A DNA stretch of 58,380 nt from Pseudomonadota bacterium (GTDB lineage Bacteria > Myxococcota_A > Polyangia > Polyangiales > Polyangiaceae): contig JAEXCN010000365.1 in the NCBI GenBank assembly GCA_023402175.1, positions 1 to 58,380 of the forward strand, written 5' to 3'. Every line of letters starts with the position of its first letter. The first letter of the stretch is position 1. Below the pieces are notes generated by a model, which saw only the letters and a list, made by a program, of their open reading frames with translations, was not told the origin of the DNA and did not search any database. This document shows positions 36,474 through 44,310 of this stretch, piece after piece. Position numbers and translations under genes: made by a program.

Positions 36474-37334
36474 ATGGGCAGTCGGAAGGCCAAGCCGAAG
36501 AAGCCGTCCTCCCACGGCACGGACGGGGGCGAGGCCGCGGCGCGGACGATCGACGACGCGGCGGACACCGACGAGCACGCGTTACGACCGTCCTCGTCGA
36601 TGACCCGCGAGGTGGAGGCGATCGCGGCCGAGGAGCTCATCGCGAGCACGTTCGGGATGTCGTCCGCCCCGAAGATCGCGGCGCCGCCGCCTGCGCCGAC
36701 GGAGCCGCGCGGTCTCGACGATCTCGCAAGCACGATCGAGGCGCCCTCCGCGCCGCGCATCCTCATCATGGATGCTGCCGAGATGCTCATCGCGCACGTG
36801 GACTTCGCACGTGTCACCGAAGAAGAAATCGCGAAGGCCGCCAACGTCTCGGTCGACATCTTCCACGCGCACTTCGCCGACAAGCATGCGCTCCTTCGCG
36901 ACCTCAACGAGCGGTTCTGCGCGCAGGCGCTCGCCGTGACCGACGAGGCGACGCGGAGCGGGATCTGGGATCACGTCGAGCCACGCGACCTCATCGAGAT
37001 CGCCGTCCGTACGATCCTCGATGTCGTCCTCGGTCGCGCCGCGCTCGTCCGGGCCGTCCTCTCGTCGGGCGATCCGGAGCTCCTCGGCCGCTTCCGTGAC
37101 GTCGGATCGAACATCACCGCGCAGGTCGCTCGCGTCATCGACGAGATGCGCGGCGAGGACAGGCCGGACGAGCGCGACGTCGCCTTCGTGTTCCTCCTCG
37201 CCGTGTCGCTCGCGCACCACACGATCATGGTCGGGACGGAGTGGAGCGGCATCGCCTTCGACCGCGACGACGTGTACGAGCGGGCGATCCGCGCCGTGCG
37301 CGGCTACCTCGAGAGCCGCACGCGTTCGTCCTGA
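36474..37334 (+). CDS. TetR-like transcriptional regulator with long N-terminal extension
   Basis: 286 residues from the ATG at 36474, with GAGG just upstream. Residues 95-150 form a TetR helix-turn-helix (RILIMDAAEMLIAHVDFARVTEEEIAKAANVSVDIFHAHFADKHALLRDLNERF). The C-terminal 135 residues are the all-helical ligand-binding and dimerisation domain. The first 95 residues are unusual for the family: charged and Ala/Pro-rich (KAKPKKPSSHGTDGGEAA...), probably disordered. The recognition helix is atypical, IFHAHFADK instead of the common VYYYFKSK, so DNA specificity may differ. It follows the transhydrogenase/thioesterase pair by 49 bp on the same strand and could regulate it. Confidence 0.82.
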   Translation: MGSRKAKPKKPSSHGTDGGEAAARTIDDAADTDEHALRPSSSMTREVEAIAAEELIASTFGMSSAPKIAAPPPAPTEPRGLDDLASTIEAPSAPRILIMDAAEMLIAHVDFARVTEEEIAKAANVSVDIFHAHFADKHALLRDLNERFCAQALAVTDEATRSGIWDHVEPRDLIEIAVRTILDVVLGRAALVRAVLSSGDPELLGRFRDVGSNITAQVARVIDEMRGEDRPDERDVAFVFLLAVSLAHHTIMVGTEWSGIAFDRDDVYERAIRAVRGYLESRTRSS

Positions 37335-37377
37335 CGCCTCGCCGTACGCTCGGTCCCGTGCTAGACGCTGCCGCGTC

Positions 37378-37599
37378 ATGGGCCGCACAGTCGATCGCTC
37401 CCTCGCCAAAGTGGTCGCGTTCAAGCGCATCATCACCGGTAGCGCCTCGATCGCGTGCGGGGTGGCGCTCATCATCGCGCTCGTCGTGAAGGGCAATCCT
37501 CCGCCGATCGCCGCCGTCGCGCTCCTCATCTTCTTCGGCGGCGGCGTGTGGACGTTGCGCGACGGGCTGAGGCTCCGCCGCGAGCTCCTCCGGAGCTGA
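37378..37599 (+). CDS. small two-helix membrane protein
   Basis: 73 residues from the ATG at 37378. Two hydrophobic segments (IITGSASIACGVALIIALVV and PPIAAVALLIFFGGGVWTL) are joined by a short GNPPP turn, with basic residues at both ends, so both termini are probably cytoplasmic. No family recognised. It is downstream of the TetR-like gene by 43 bp on the same strand and convergent with the kinase gene. Confidence 0.65.
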   Translation: MGRTVDRSLAKVVAFKRIITGSASIACGVALIIALVVKGNPPPIAAVALLIFFGGGVWTLRDGLRLRRELLRS

Positions 37600-37664
37600 C
37601 GCAGAATCACGCACGACTGCAGCTCGCACGTCGCGTCGAGCTCAGCGTTCGCCAGGGGGCGGCG

Positions 37665-39632
37665 TCAGTTCGGGACGAACTTGAACGCTTCGACGGCATG
37701 CCCCTTCCCGTCCGGGCCGGCCGCGTTGATCGTCCGGCCGAGGAGCATGCGCACCACGCAGTCGTTGAAGCTGTCACTCGCGATCGTCGAGCTCACGAGC
37801 TTCGCGTGCCGAGGGAGCTGATCGAGGATGTCGAAGCCGACGGTCACGACACCTTCGGGCATCTCCTTCGACGTCCCGAACGCGCGCTCGTAGCAGCGGA
37901 GATACTCCCAAGAGCTCCACTCGATCGCCCTCCGCACGACGCCGTCGGTGACGTTGCTCTCGTTCGAGACGAGCCGAACGAAGAGCCGAACGTGACGGTC
38001 CTGCACCTTCCACGTCACCGCACCATTGCGGTCCGTGGGATCGGAGAAGCCGCCCGGAAGCGCAGCGCGCGGCTTCGCGCTCGGCGCCAGAGGCGAAGGT
38101 GCGGTCGCCGATGCAGATGCGGCCGCCTGCTTTCGCGCGGACGAAGGAGAGGGCGCGACGGCGACGATCGGGTTCTCTGCCACCGCGGAGAGCGCCCCGC
38201 CGGCGGTCGCGAGCGACGTCGAGGGAGCGGACGAGACGACGCTCGACGGCGCAGGCTGCGATGACGCTACCGTCGTCGCGCTCACCGGCGTGACGACCTG
38301 CACGCCCGCAGCGCGCGGTCGTGCAAAAGAGAAGATCGCGACTCCGACGGCGACCAGCGCGATCGCGCCGAGCACCGGCACGCGAAGGTCTCTCCGCGCC
38401 GGCGCCGGCGCCGGAGGCGCGGGCGCTTCATGGACGGTGGCGATCGGCGTCTCCGGCCGGACATCCGATGTCGGGCGCGGGAGCGGGGCCTCGGAAGGCG
38501 CGGCCTCGAGCGGCGCCGCGCTCACGGCCGCGGCTTGTCTTGTCGGAGGCGGCGGTCCTCCGAACGGCGTCGCCGCGCCGGTCTCGGCGAGCGCATCCGA
38601 TGCCGTTCGCGGCGCGACGCTGATCGATCCCGAAGGCGCCGCATACGTCGCGGCGAACGCGTTCGCATCTGCGAGCGCATCAGCGGAAGCGACCGACGCG
38701 CTCGCAAGCGAAGGTGGCAGCGCGCGCCAGAGGGCGGCTGCATCTGCGAAGCGCGCGGCCGGCTCGCGAGCCACGCAGCGCGCGAACCAATCGTCGAAGC
38801 CGGGCGGCAGTCGATGCGCGAGCCCGTACTCCGCGGCGCGCGCGGTCGCCGAGGGCAGCGGCTCGAGCACGATCTCGCGAAGGAGCTGCACCGTGTTGCC
38901 GCCTTCCTGGTTCGCCGTTCGCCAGAAGCTCTTACCGACGAGCATCTCGTACGCGACGAGCCCGAGCGCCCACACGTCGGCGGCCGCAGTCACCGGACCC
39001 GGCGTCGTCTGCTCGGGCGCCATCCACAGCGGCGAGCCGACGGCACCACGCGTCGCGCGCGTGCTCGACTCCTGCACGAGCTTTGCGATCCCGAAGTCGA
39101 GCACCTTGACCGTGAACGGCCCGGCTCCCGCGCGATGCGCTCGCTGGAGGAACACGTTCTCCGGCTTCAGATCGCGATGCACCACGCCCGCTGCGTGGGC
39201 CGCGCTCATCGCATGAGAGAGCTGCTCGAAGACCGCACGCGTCTCCGAGGCCGTGAGCGGCCCGCGCGCGAGGCGATGCCGTAGGTCCTCACCTTCGAGG
39301 AGCTCCATCACCAGGTACGGAAGCCCCGTCGGTCCATCGACGCCCGCGGCGAGCACCTCGACGACGTGCTCGCTCTGGATCCGCGCGCCGACCTTGGCCT
39401 CCTGCTCGAAGCGACGCTGGAAGTCCGGATCGCCGGCGATCTCCCGGTGCATCAACTTCAGGGCCCGCTCTTTGCCCGTGCTCCGCTGCGAGACGACGAA
39501 GACCGCGCCCATCCCGCCTTCTGCGAGCCGACGCACGATCGTCAGCTCGCCGCCGATGACGAGACCGATCATGTCCGCACCGAACCCCAGCGCGGCCGCA
39601 CTTCGATCCATGGATCGCTCGCTCTCCACCAT
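37665..39632 (-). CDS. transmembrane Ser/Thr protein kinase
   Basis: 655 residues. The N-terminal Hanks-type kinase domain (about residues 24-305) is complete: glycine loop RLAEGGMGAVF, ATP-anchoring Lys59 (ERALKLMHRE), catalytic loop VHRDLKPENVF (HRD at 152-154), DFGIAK (179-181), then GSPLWMAPEQ and DVWALGLVAYEML. An Ala/Pro-rich linker leads to one membrane helix (about 418-436) and a second Ala/Ser/Pro-rich linker. The final 100 residues form a small C-terminal domain (VTVGFDILDQLPRHAKLVSS...FNDCVVRMLLG) like the C-terminal module of myxobacterial AgmX/TonB-like proteins, placed outside the cytoplasm. The ATG at 39632 is used; 39611 is possible. Substrates are unknown. Confidence 0.92.
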   Translation of the reverse strand: MVESERSMDRSAAALGFGADMIGLVIGGELTIVRRLAEGGMGAVFVVSQRSTGKERALKLMHREIAGDPDFQRRFEQEAKVGARIQSEHVVEVLAAGVDGPTGLPYLVMELLEGEDLRHRLARGPLTASETRAVFEQLSHAMSAAHAAGVVHRDLKPENVFLQRAHRAGAGPFTVKVLDFGIAKLVQESSTRATRGAVGSPLWMAPEQTTPGPVTAAADVWALGLVAYEMLVGKSFWRTANQEGGNTVQLLREIVLEPLPSATARAAEYGLAHRLPPGFDDWFARCVAREPAARFADAAALWRALPPSLASASVASADALADANAFAATYAAPSGSISVAPRTASDALAETGAATPFGGPPPPTRQAAAVSAAPLEAAPSEAPLPRPTSDVRPETPIATVHEAPAPPAPAPARRDLRVPVLGAIALVAVGVAIFSFARPRAAGVQVVTPVSATTVASSQPAPSSVVSSAPSTSLATAGGALSAVAENPIVAVAPSPSSARKQAAASASATAPSPLAPSAKPRAALPGGFSDPTDRNGAVTWKVQDRHVRLFVRLVSNESNVTDGVVRRAIEWSSWEYLRCYERAFGTSKEMPEGVVTVGFDILDQLPRHAKLVSSTIASDSFNDCVVRMLLGRTINAAGPDGKGHAVEAFKFVPN

Positions 39633-39732
39633 GATGGCTCGCGCCTTCAGAATACCTCGTCACCTGCACGAGCGCGCGCGTACCGACCCGAGCGCGCTCG
39701 CGCGGTCCGGAAGAGCAGGTTAAGGTTGAAGC

Positions 39733-40446
39733 ATGCGCGTTGCGATTGTCGCCGCTCTTGCCGTCGCCGTGTCCGCAGCCGTCATCGTCGCGTGCGCCGA
39801 CGAGACACCCGCGACGCCCGAGAACAGCGATGGCGGGAACAGCAACAAGGAAGGCGGGTCGTCGGGCGATACGTCGACGACCGAAGATGGCGGAGGCGAT
39901 CGCGCACCGACGGGCTGCTTGCTGAAGACGACGGACTACACGATCGGCGCGAAGGCCGAGAACGTTCCGCGGACGGACATCCAGAACGCCGCCGACTGGT
40001 CCGATGTCGAAGGCGCCCTTTCCGAAGATGGGAGGTTCGCGACGGTCACACTGAACGAAGGACAGGAGTCGTCGATCCTCCGCGTCAGCAACTTCGGATT
40101 CCAGATCCCCGACAGCGCCCAGACCTGGGGCATCGAGGTCGAGCTGAAACGGCGTGCACCCGACGGCGGCGTCGAGGACGCGAAGATCGAGATCGAGATC
40201 GAGGGCAAGCCGAGCCGCTTCAAGTTCGTGAAGACGCCGTGGCCGACGACGATCGTCGGGACGCACGCCTACGGTCAGGCGGTCGACACGTGGGACGTCG
40301 ACCTCTTCCCCTCCGACGTGAACAAGGCCTCGTTCGCCGCGAAGCTCACCGTCAAGCGCACCGACGACGCCGTCGGTCCGGTCACCGCGATCGTCGACTC
40401 ACTCAAGGTCGCGGTGCACTTCTGCCCGGACCCGATCAAGAAGTGA
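39733..40446 (+). CDS. lipoprotein of unknown function
   Basis: 237 residues. The signal MRVAIVAALAVAVSAAVIVAC ends in VIVAC, a lipobox, followed by an Asn/Ser/Gly/Thr/Asp linker (residues 25-58). The remaining domain is beta-rich, with SILRVSNFGFQIPDSAQTWGIEVELKRR, AKIEIEIEGKPSRFKF and AKLTVKRTDDAVGPVTAIVDSLKVAVHF, consistent with a jelly-roll or Ig-like extracellular domain. One Cys pair (APTGC..., HFCPD) could form a disulphide. The last 11 bp overlap the convergent hemolysin-III gene. Confidence 0.8.
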   Translation: MRVAIVAALAVAVSAAVIVACADETPATPENSDGGNSNKEGGSSGDTSTTEDGGGDRAPTGCLLKTTDYTIGAKAENVPRTDIQNAADWSDVEGALSEDGRFATVTLNEGQESSILRVSNFGFQIPDSAQTWGIEVELKRRAPDGGVEDAKIEIEIEGKPSRFKFVKTPWPTTIVGTHAYGQAVDTWDVDLFPSDVNKASFAAKLTVKRTDDAVGPVTAIVDSLKVAVHFCPDPIKK

Positions 40447-41101
40447 CGAGCAAGATCATCGCGACGTGGGCGAAGAGGAACATGCTCGCGACGATGACGA
40501 GCGCGTGGAAGACCTCGTGGTACCCGAACACGCGCGGGAACGGATCGGGGCGCTTCAACGCGTAGACGACCGCTCCGATGCTGAAGGTCACGCCGCTCGC
40601 GACGAGGAGCCCGATCGGGAGCGACCCGACGATCGCCGTCCGGTCCATCACCTGCCCAACGACGGTCCAGCCGAGGATGACGCAGAGGAGCGCCGTCATC
40701 CACTTCGGAGCGTTCGGCCAGACGAGCGACTTCATCACGCCGACGAGCGCACCGATCCAGATCGCTGCGAGCGCGCCATGTCCACCCGCCGTTGAGGGAA
40801 CGAGCCCAAAGAGCGGCGTGTATCCGCCGCCGATGAGCAGGAAGATGGCGGCGTGATCGAGGCGGCGCATCCGCTTGCGCGCAACGGGTGACCAGTCGAC
40901 GCGGTGATAGAGCGCGCTCGTTCCGAACAGGTTCACGAGGCTCGCGCTGAAGACGAACGCCGTGGCCGTCGCGGCGCCTGGCCGGGCCCGCACCACGAGC
41001 GCAGCGCACGCCGCGATCGCGCAGAAGAACGAGATCTGATGGGACACGCCACGAAGCAGCGGCTTCGCGGAGGACGCGAGAAACGCGGTGCGGGTTGCCA
41101 T
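40436..41101 (-). CDS. hemolysin III / PAQR family membrane protein
   Basis: 221 residues with seven predicted membrane segments. Conserved metal-site residues of the PAQR/CREST superfamily are visible: FGTSALYHRVDW (Ser and His), MRRLDHAAIFLLIGGGYTP (Asp-His) and the C-terminal YHEVFHALVIVASMFLF (the HxxxH pair). Family members are proposed zinc-dependent hydrolases or lipid/energy-homeostasis proteins (TrhA in E. coli); true haemolytic activity is usually not shown. Its stop overlaps the 3' end of the lipoprotein gene by 11 bp. It diverges from another membrane protein gene, with a 22-bp palindrome in between. Confidence 0.93.
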   Translation of the reverse strand: MATRTAFLASSAKPLLRGVSHQISFFCAIAACAALVVRARPGAATATAFVFSASLVNLFGTSALYHRVDWSPVARKRMRRLDHAAIFLLIGGGYTPLFGLVPSTAGGHGALAAIWIGALVGVMKSLVWPNAPKWMTALLCVILGWTVVGQVMDRTAIVGSLPIGLLVASGVTFSIGAVVYALKRPDPFPRVFGYHEVFHALVIVASMFLFAHVAMILLVTS

Positions 41102-41213
41102 CGGGAGTCCTTCGGTCTCGGCAGAGAGGAGAGGCCGTGTACTCGGATCCCGCCGCGCCGTCGACTGGCACTTTGCCGCCGTCGGCCGGATTCGGGGGAG
41201 CCGTCGATTTCAT

Positions 41214-41235
41214 TTTCCGACCACGTGGCCGGAAA
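41214..41235. promoter_or_regulatory. 22-bp palindrome in a divergent promoter region
   Basis: TTTCCGA CCACGTGG CCGGAAA: symmetric about CACGTG with only the A/C pair mismatched. It lies 113 bp upstream of the hemolysin-III-family gene and 117 bp upstream of the divergent membrane protein gene, almost exactly mid-spacer. It is a strong candidate for a dimeric regulator site controlling both. Confidence 0.5.
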
Positions 41236-41351
41236 TCGCGGCCCCGCGCGAGCGTCGATGCCTGGCGGTCCTCCGTTCCCCGACTTCCTTTAGTCGCGAC
41301 GAGCAGCAATTCGATGGAACAAGGGACCGTGCTCGCGCGTCGAACGTGAGG

Positions 41352-42203
41352 ATGGCAGCCTCCGCAAGACCGGAGATTTCTCGTGCTCGAAAAGTCCTCG
41401 CGGGCGCGTCGATGCTCGGGGCCGCGGCGATCGTCGCCCAAATCGGGGTTGCGCACTTCTCGTTCGACTGGCCGCTGTTCGTCTCGTTCGCCGCCGTCCT
41501 CGGGCTCGGCGGCATCGGTATCGCGCAGAGATCCCTCGTCCCGCAGGTCCTCTCGCGCGCCGCGGCATGGATCGTGCTGTTTCCAGCGATGATCCTCAGC
41601 CTCGTCCATCTCCTCGAAGGTCGCGCTCCGTCGATCGAGATCGCGGGGCTCGCCGCAACGACCGGCGCCGCGCTCCTCCTCGCCCGGCCCATGCTCCACA
41701 CACGCGATGCGCGCGAGCAGTTCGGGCCGAAGGCGTTCCGCCACTCGCTGCTCGCCGGCTCGACCGCGACCGCGGCGATGGGCTTCATCGCCGGCGGTAT
41801 CGGGCTCGCCACGCTCGGAGAGGTCCCGCTGACCGGAGCCGCGCTCGGCGTGCTCGCGGCGTCGCTCTTCGCGTCGTCGCTCGCCGTCGTACGCATGCGC
41901 TCGTGGGGGATCTTCCTCGGCGGCCTCACGTCCGCGGTGCTCGTCGCGATCGGCGCCATCCTCGGCCCCGGAGCTCTGTTCGTTCTCTCGCTCGCGGCCG
42001 CTCCGGCGCTGCTCCTGCACGTATTGCCGGTGCTCGTCGCGCGCTGGCGTGACGAGCCGGCCGCGCCGAAGCTTCGCGTGATGGACGATCTCGCAGCCGA
42101 GCCCGTCGCGACGGCGCACTACCGGATCGCCGAAGGCGGCCTCGCCGACGTCGACGACGACGCCGCAGCGACGAAGCCCGGGCCGGCCGCGCTCCGCGCG
42201 TGA
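41352..42203 (+). CDS. polytopic membrane protein of unknown function
   Basis: 283 residues. The first 230 contain about eight hydrophobic segments, such as LAGASMLGAAAIVAQIGVA, WPLFVSFAAVLGLGGIGIA, AAWIVLFPAMILSLVHLL, AMGFIAGGIGLATLGEVPL and ALFVLSLAAAPALLLHVLPVL. The remaining 50-residue tail is soluble and acidic. No transport or enzyme motif is recognised. The ATG at 41352 is used; a GTG two codons earlier is equally possible. Its divergent partner is the hemolysin-III-like gene, with a palindromic operator candidate between them. Confidence 0.75.
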   Translation: MAASARPEISRARKVLAGASMLGAAAIVAQIGVAHFSFDWPLFVSFAAVLGLGGIGIAQRSLVPQVLSRAAAWIVLFPAMILSLVHLLEGRAPSIEIAGLAATTGAALLLARPMLHTRDAREQFGPKAFRHSLLAGSTATAAMGFIAGGIGLATLGEVPLTGAALGVLAASLFASSLAVVRMRSWGIFLGGLTSAVLVAIGAILGPGALFVLSLAAAPALLLHVLPVLVARWRDEPAAPKLRVMDDLAAEPVATAHYRIAEGGLADVDDDAAATKPGPAALRA

Positions 42204-42236
42204 TGCGTGCTCTCGCGCTTCGGCCCGCGAACGACC

Positions 42237-42911
42237 TCACTCGTATTCGATCACCGCGCTCCGGACGAGATCCGAGCCCCAGAGATCGTTATCGTTCCAG
42301 CCCCTGTTCGCGTCATCGTAGAAGTACTGGGCGTAGTCTTCGTGTCCACCGCTGTTGTTCGGCTCACCGGATGCCCAGCGATGGTACGACCAGGTCTCGC
42401 CCGTGACCCAGGCCCATCCGCCCGCGGGTTCGTTCCCGCCATCGTTCGCCGTGGGGTTCGGCTGATAGGCGCCGATCCACGGACCGTAGCTGCCGTCGAA
42501 TGTGTCCGTTCGTGCGTACACGAGTGACGCAACGAAGCTCTCTTCGTTCGCAGAGGTGATCGTGACCAGATGTCCCCCGGACAGCGCTGCGTCGTCGCGC
42601 GCTTCGAGCCACGTCCTGGGACTCAGGTAGACGCGGACCTCGTAGCGGTGACCGTTCACCGGCCACAGGACGCGTGCGTCGTCCCCTGCATCGGCATCGA
42701 CGCGGCCATCGCCACCGCTGTCGCCCGCGAATCCCTGCGGAGCGTCGGCGCGGGCGTCATCCGAGACCATCGCATCGGTCGATCCGGTGCCACGCGCAGC
42801 ATCCACCGCATCCGGCTCTCCGGCGAGCCCCGTCGTCGAGACCACGAGCGAGCACCCGACGGCCGCGCCCAGCAAACAGGCCACGACGACGGCGCGGAAC
42901 AACATCCGCAT
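42237..42911 (-). CDS. C-type lectin-domain lipoprotein
   Basis: 224 residues. The signal MRMLFRAVVVACLLGAAVGC ends in a lipobox (AAVGC). The Asp/Ala/Gly-rich linker runs to about residue 80. The C-terminal 140 residues are a C-type lectin fold: NGHRYEVRVYLSPRTWLEARDDAALSGGHLVTITSANEESFV, then GPWIGAYQ, GWAWVTGETWSYHRWASGEPNNSGGHEDYAQYF and GWNDND. The EPN and WND motifs match mannose-type, calcium-dependent sugar binding. The cysteines usual in animal lectins are missing, as in many bacterial versions. Three ATGs are stacked at 42917-42909; 42911 has the best spacing from GGGAGG. It should bind glycans at the cell surface. Confidence 0.88.
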   Translation of the reverse strand: MRMLFRAVVVACLLGAAVGCSLVVSTTGLAGEPDAVDAARGTGSTDAMVSDDARADAPQGFAGDSGGDGRVDADAGDDARVLWPVNGHRYEVRVYLSPRTWLEARDDAALSGGHLVTITSANEESFVASLVYARTDTFDGSYGPWIGAYQPNPTANDGGNEPAGGWAWVTGETWSYHRWASGEPNNSGGHEDYAQYFYDDANRGWNDNDLWGSDLVRSAVIEYE

Positions 42912-42961
42912 CATCATACCTCCCTGCTCGACGACGAACAGGCAGGAGCGCGGCAGGCGGG

Positions 42962-43465
42962 CTATTTCCGACGGATCGACTTGATCGTGACGTTCTCGAG
43001 CGGCGCGTCCTTCGAGAACGGGCCCCTCGAGCCGGTCTTCACGTTGACGATCTTGTCGACGACATCCATGCCCGACGTCACGGTCCCGAACACGGCGTAA
43101 CCCCACCCGGAAGCGTTCTTGCCCGTGTGATCGAGGAAGCCGTTGTCCTTCACGTTGACGAAGAACTGCGCCGTGGCCGAGTGGGGATCGCTCGTCCGCG
43201 CCATCGCGACGGTGCCGCGCGTGTTCTTGAGACCGTTGTCGGCCTCGTTCTCGACCGCGTCGCGCACGGGCTTCTTCTCGAACGAGCCGTCATAGCCGCC
43301 GCCCTGCGCCATGAAGCCGGGGATCACGCGATGGAAGATCGTCCCGTCGTAGTGCTTCGCGTCGACGTACGCGAGGAAGTTCGCGACGCTCTTCGGAGCC
43401 TTTGCCTCATCGAGGTCGATCTCGATGGTCCCAAGGTCAGTGTCGACGAGGACGGCGGTGGTCAT
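42962..43465 (-). CDS. ppiB: cyclophilin-type peptidyl-prolyl cis-trans isomerase
   Basis: 167 residues, no signal peptide, so cytoplasmic. The cyclophilin core is complete: GTIEIDLDEAKAPKSVANFLAYV, GTIFHRVIPGFMAQGGGYDGSFEKK with the catalytic Arg and Phe/Met, GTVAMARTSDPHSATAQFFVNVKDN, and GYAVFGTVTSGMDVVDKI. It catalyses proline isomerisation during folding. The length and the absence of extra domains fit PpiB. The gene lies 44 bp upstream of the lectin lipoprotein gene on the same strand. Confidence 0.95.
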   Translation of the reverse strand: MTTAVLVDTDLGTIEIDLDEAKAPKSVANFLAYVDAKHYDGTIFHRVIPGFMAQGGGYDGSFEKKPVRDAVENEADNGLKNTRGTVAMARTSDPHSATAQFFVNVKDNGFLDHTGKNASGWGYAVFGTVTSGMDVVDKIVNVKTGSRGPFSKDAPLENVTIKSIRRK

Positions 43466-43546
43466 GGTGCGGCGAGCATATCGCCCTCGCGGCGCCTGCC
43501 AACTCCAAACACGCGGCTCACACGCGCGGCTCGAACGCGCAGCTCG

Positions 43547-44227
43547 CTAGTCGTGTTGGCCGTGTTGGCCGTGTTGGCCGTGTTGGCCGCGTTGGCCGCG
43601 TTGGCCGGCGAAAAGCTCCCGCAGACCTGCGAGGTGGTAGCGCGAATAGCTCGCGACCGCCTCGCGGATGCGGGCCTCGTCCTCGTATTCCGCGAGGATG
43701 CGCGCGTTCGTCGCGACGAGGCACTCGTAGATGCGCTGCAGCGCGAAGCGCATCGTCTCCGACACCTTAATCCCTGGCACGCCCGGCGTCACCGAACGGA
43801 AGTGCGCGATCGCCAGGCGCACGAGCTCCTGCGCCGTGTCCACGGCGAAGCTCGCCCAGCGTGTTCCTTCCGCACGTCCGAGGAGGATGACGAGCCGGAG
43901 GCGGTTGTCGATCGTGAAGCGCATCAGCTCCTCGGAGGCCGCGAACCAGGCAGCGTCCGGTCCGAGCTGGCGCACGTCCTCGATCCCCGCGAGCGCCGTC
44001 GCGCGCTGCTTCAGGAGCGCCGAGAAGCGCGCGACGAAAGCTTCGTCCACGGCGTCCTCGAAGAGCGCTTCCTTGTTCTCGTAGTAGCGGTAGACGTTCC
44101 CCGTCGAGATGCCGGCCGCCGACGCGATCTCGCCGATCGTCGCGGCCGGGTACCCCTTCTTCGCGAAGACGACGAGCGCCGCCTCGACGATGCGCTTCTG
44201 GACTTCTTCCTTGAGGACCTGCGCCAT
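43547..44227 (-). CDS. TetR family transcriptional regulator with repeat-encoded C-terminus
   Basis: 226 residues from the ATG at 44227. The N-terminal HTH is canonical: KRIVEAALVVFAKKGYPAATIGEIASAAGISTGNVYRYYENKEALFEDAV. The rest is the helical ligand-binding domain. The start is set at 44227 because the longer GTG reading (44260) would translate straight through a 13-bp perfect inverted repeat that has the form of a TetR operator. Self-repression is therefore likely. The protein ends in (GQR/H)n, encoded by a 9-bp tandem repeat. Likely targets are itself and perhaps the MFS transporter gene upstream on the same strand. Confidence 0.93.
   Translation of the reverse strand: MAQVLKEEVQKRIVEAALVVFAKKGYPAATIGEIASAAGISTGNVYRYYENKEALFEDAVDEAFVARFSALLKQRATALAGIEDVRQLGPDAAWFAASEELMRFTIDNRLRLVILLGRAEGTRWASFAVDTAQELVRLAIAHFRSVTPGVPGIKVSETMRFALQRIYECLVATNARILAEYEDEARIREAVASYSRYHLAGLRELFAGQRGQRGQHGQHGQHGQHD
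43552..43605. repeat. 9-bp tandem repeat (six units) at the 3' end of the TetR gene
   Basis: Four CGTGTTGGC units and two CGCGTTGGC units without gaps. On the coding strand they give Gly-Gln-His and Gly-Gln-Arg repeats just before the stop codon. Copy-number change would keep the frame. Confidence 0.9.
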
Positions 44228-44259
44228 GGCAATCGTGAATCCGACGTTCACGATTGCCA
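44227..44259. promoter_or_regulatory. operator-like perfect inverted repeat at the TetR gene start
   Basis: TGGCAATCGTGAA (44227-44239) and TTCACGATTGCCA (44247-44259) are exact 13-bp inverted repeats with a 7-bp centre. The site touches the start codon of the TetR gene and lies entirely in its 5' leader. Position and symmetry fit autorepression by a TetR dimer. Confidence 0.75.
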
Positions 44260-44310
44260 CGCGCCGCTTCGCCGGTCAATCGCGGCGATGGCCGGAGCCC
44301 ACGCGCAGCT

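Noticed and set aside
41163..41180. Sigma-54 promoter (TGGCAC...TTGC)
   Set aside because: The two elements are present, but the distance between GG and GC is about four bases too short.
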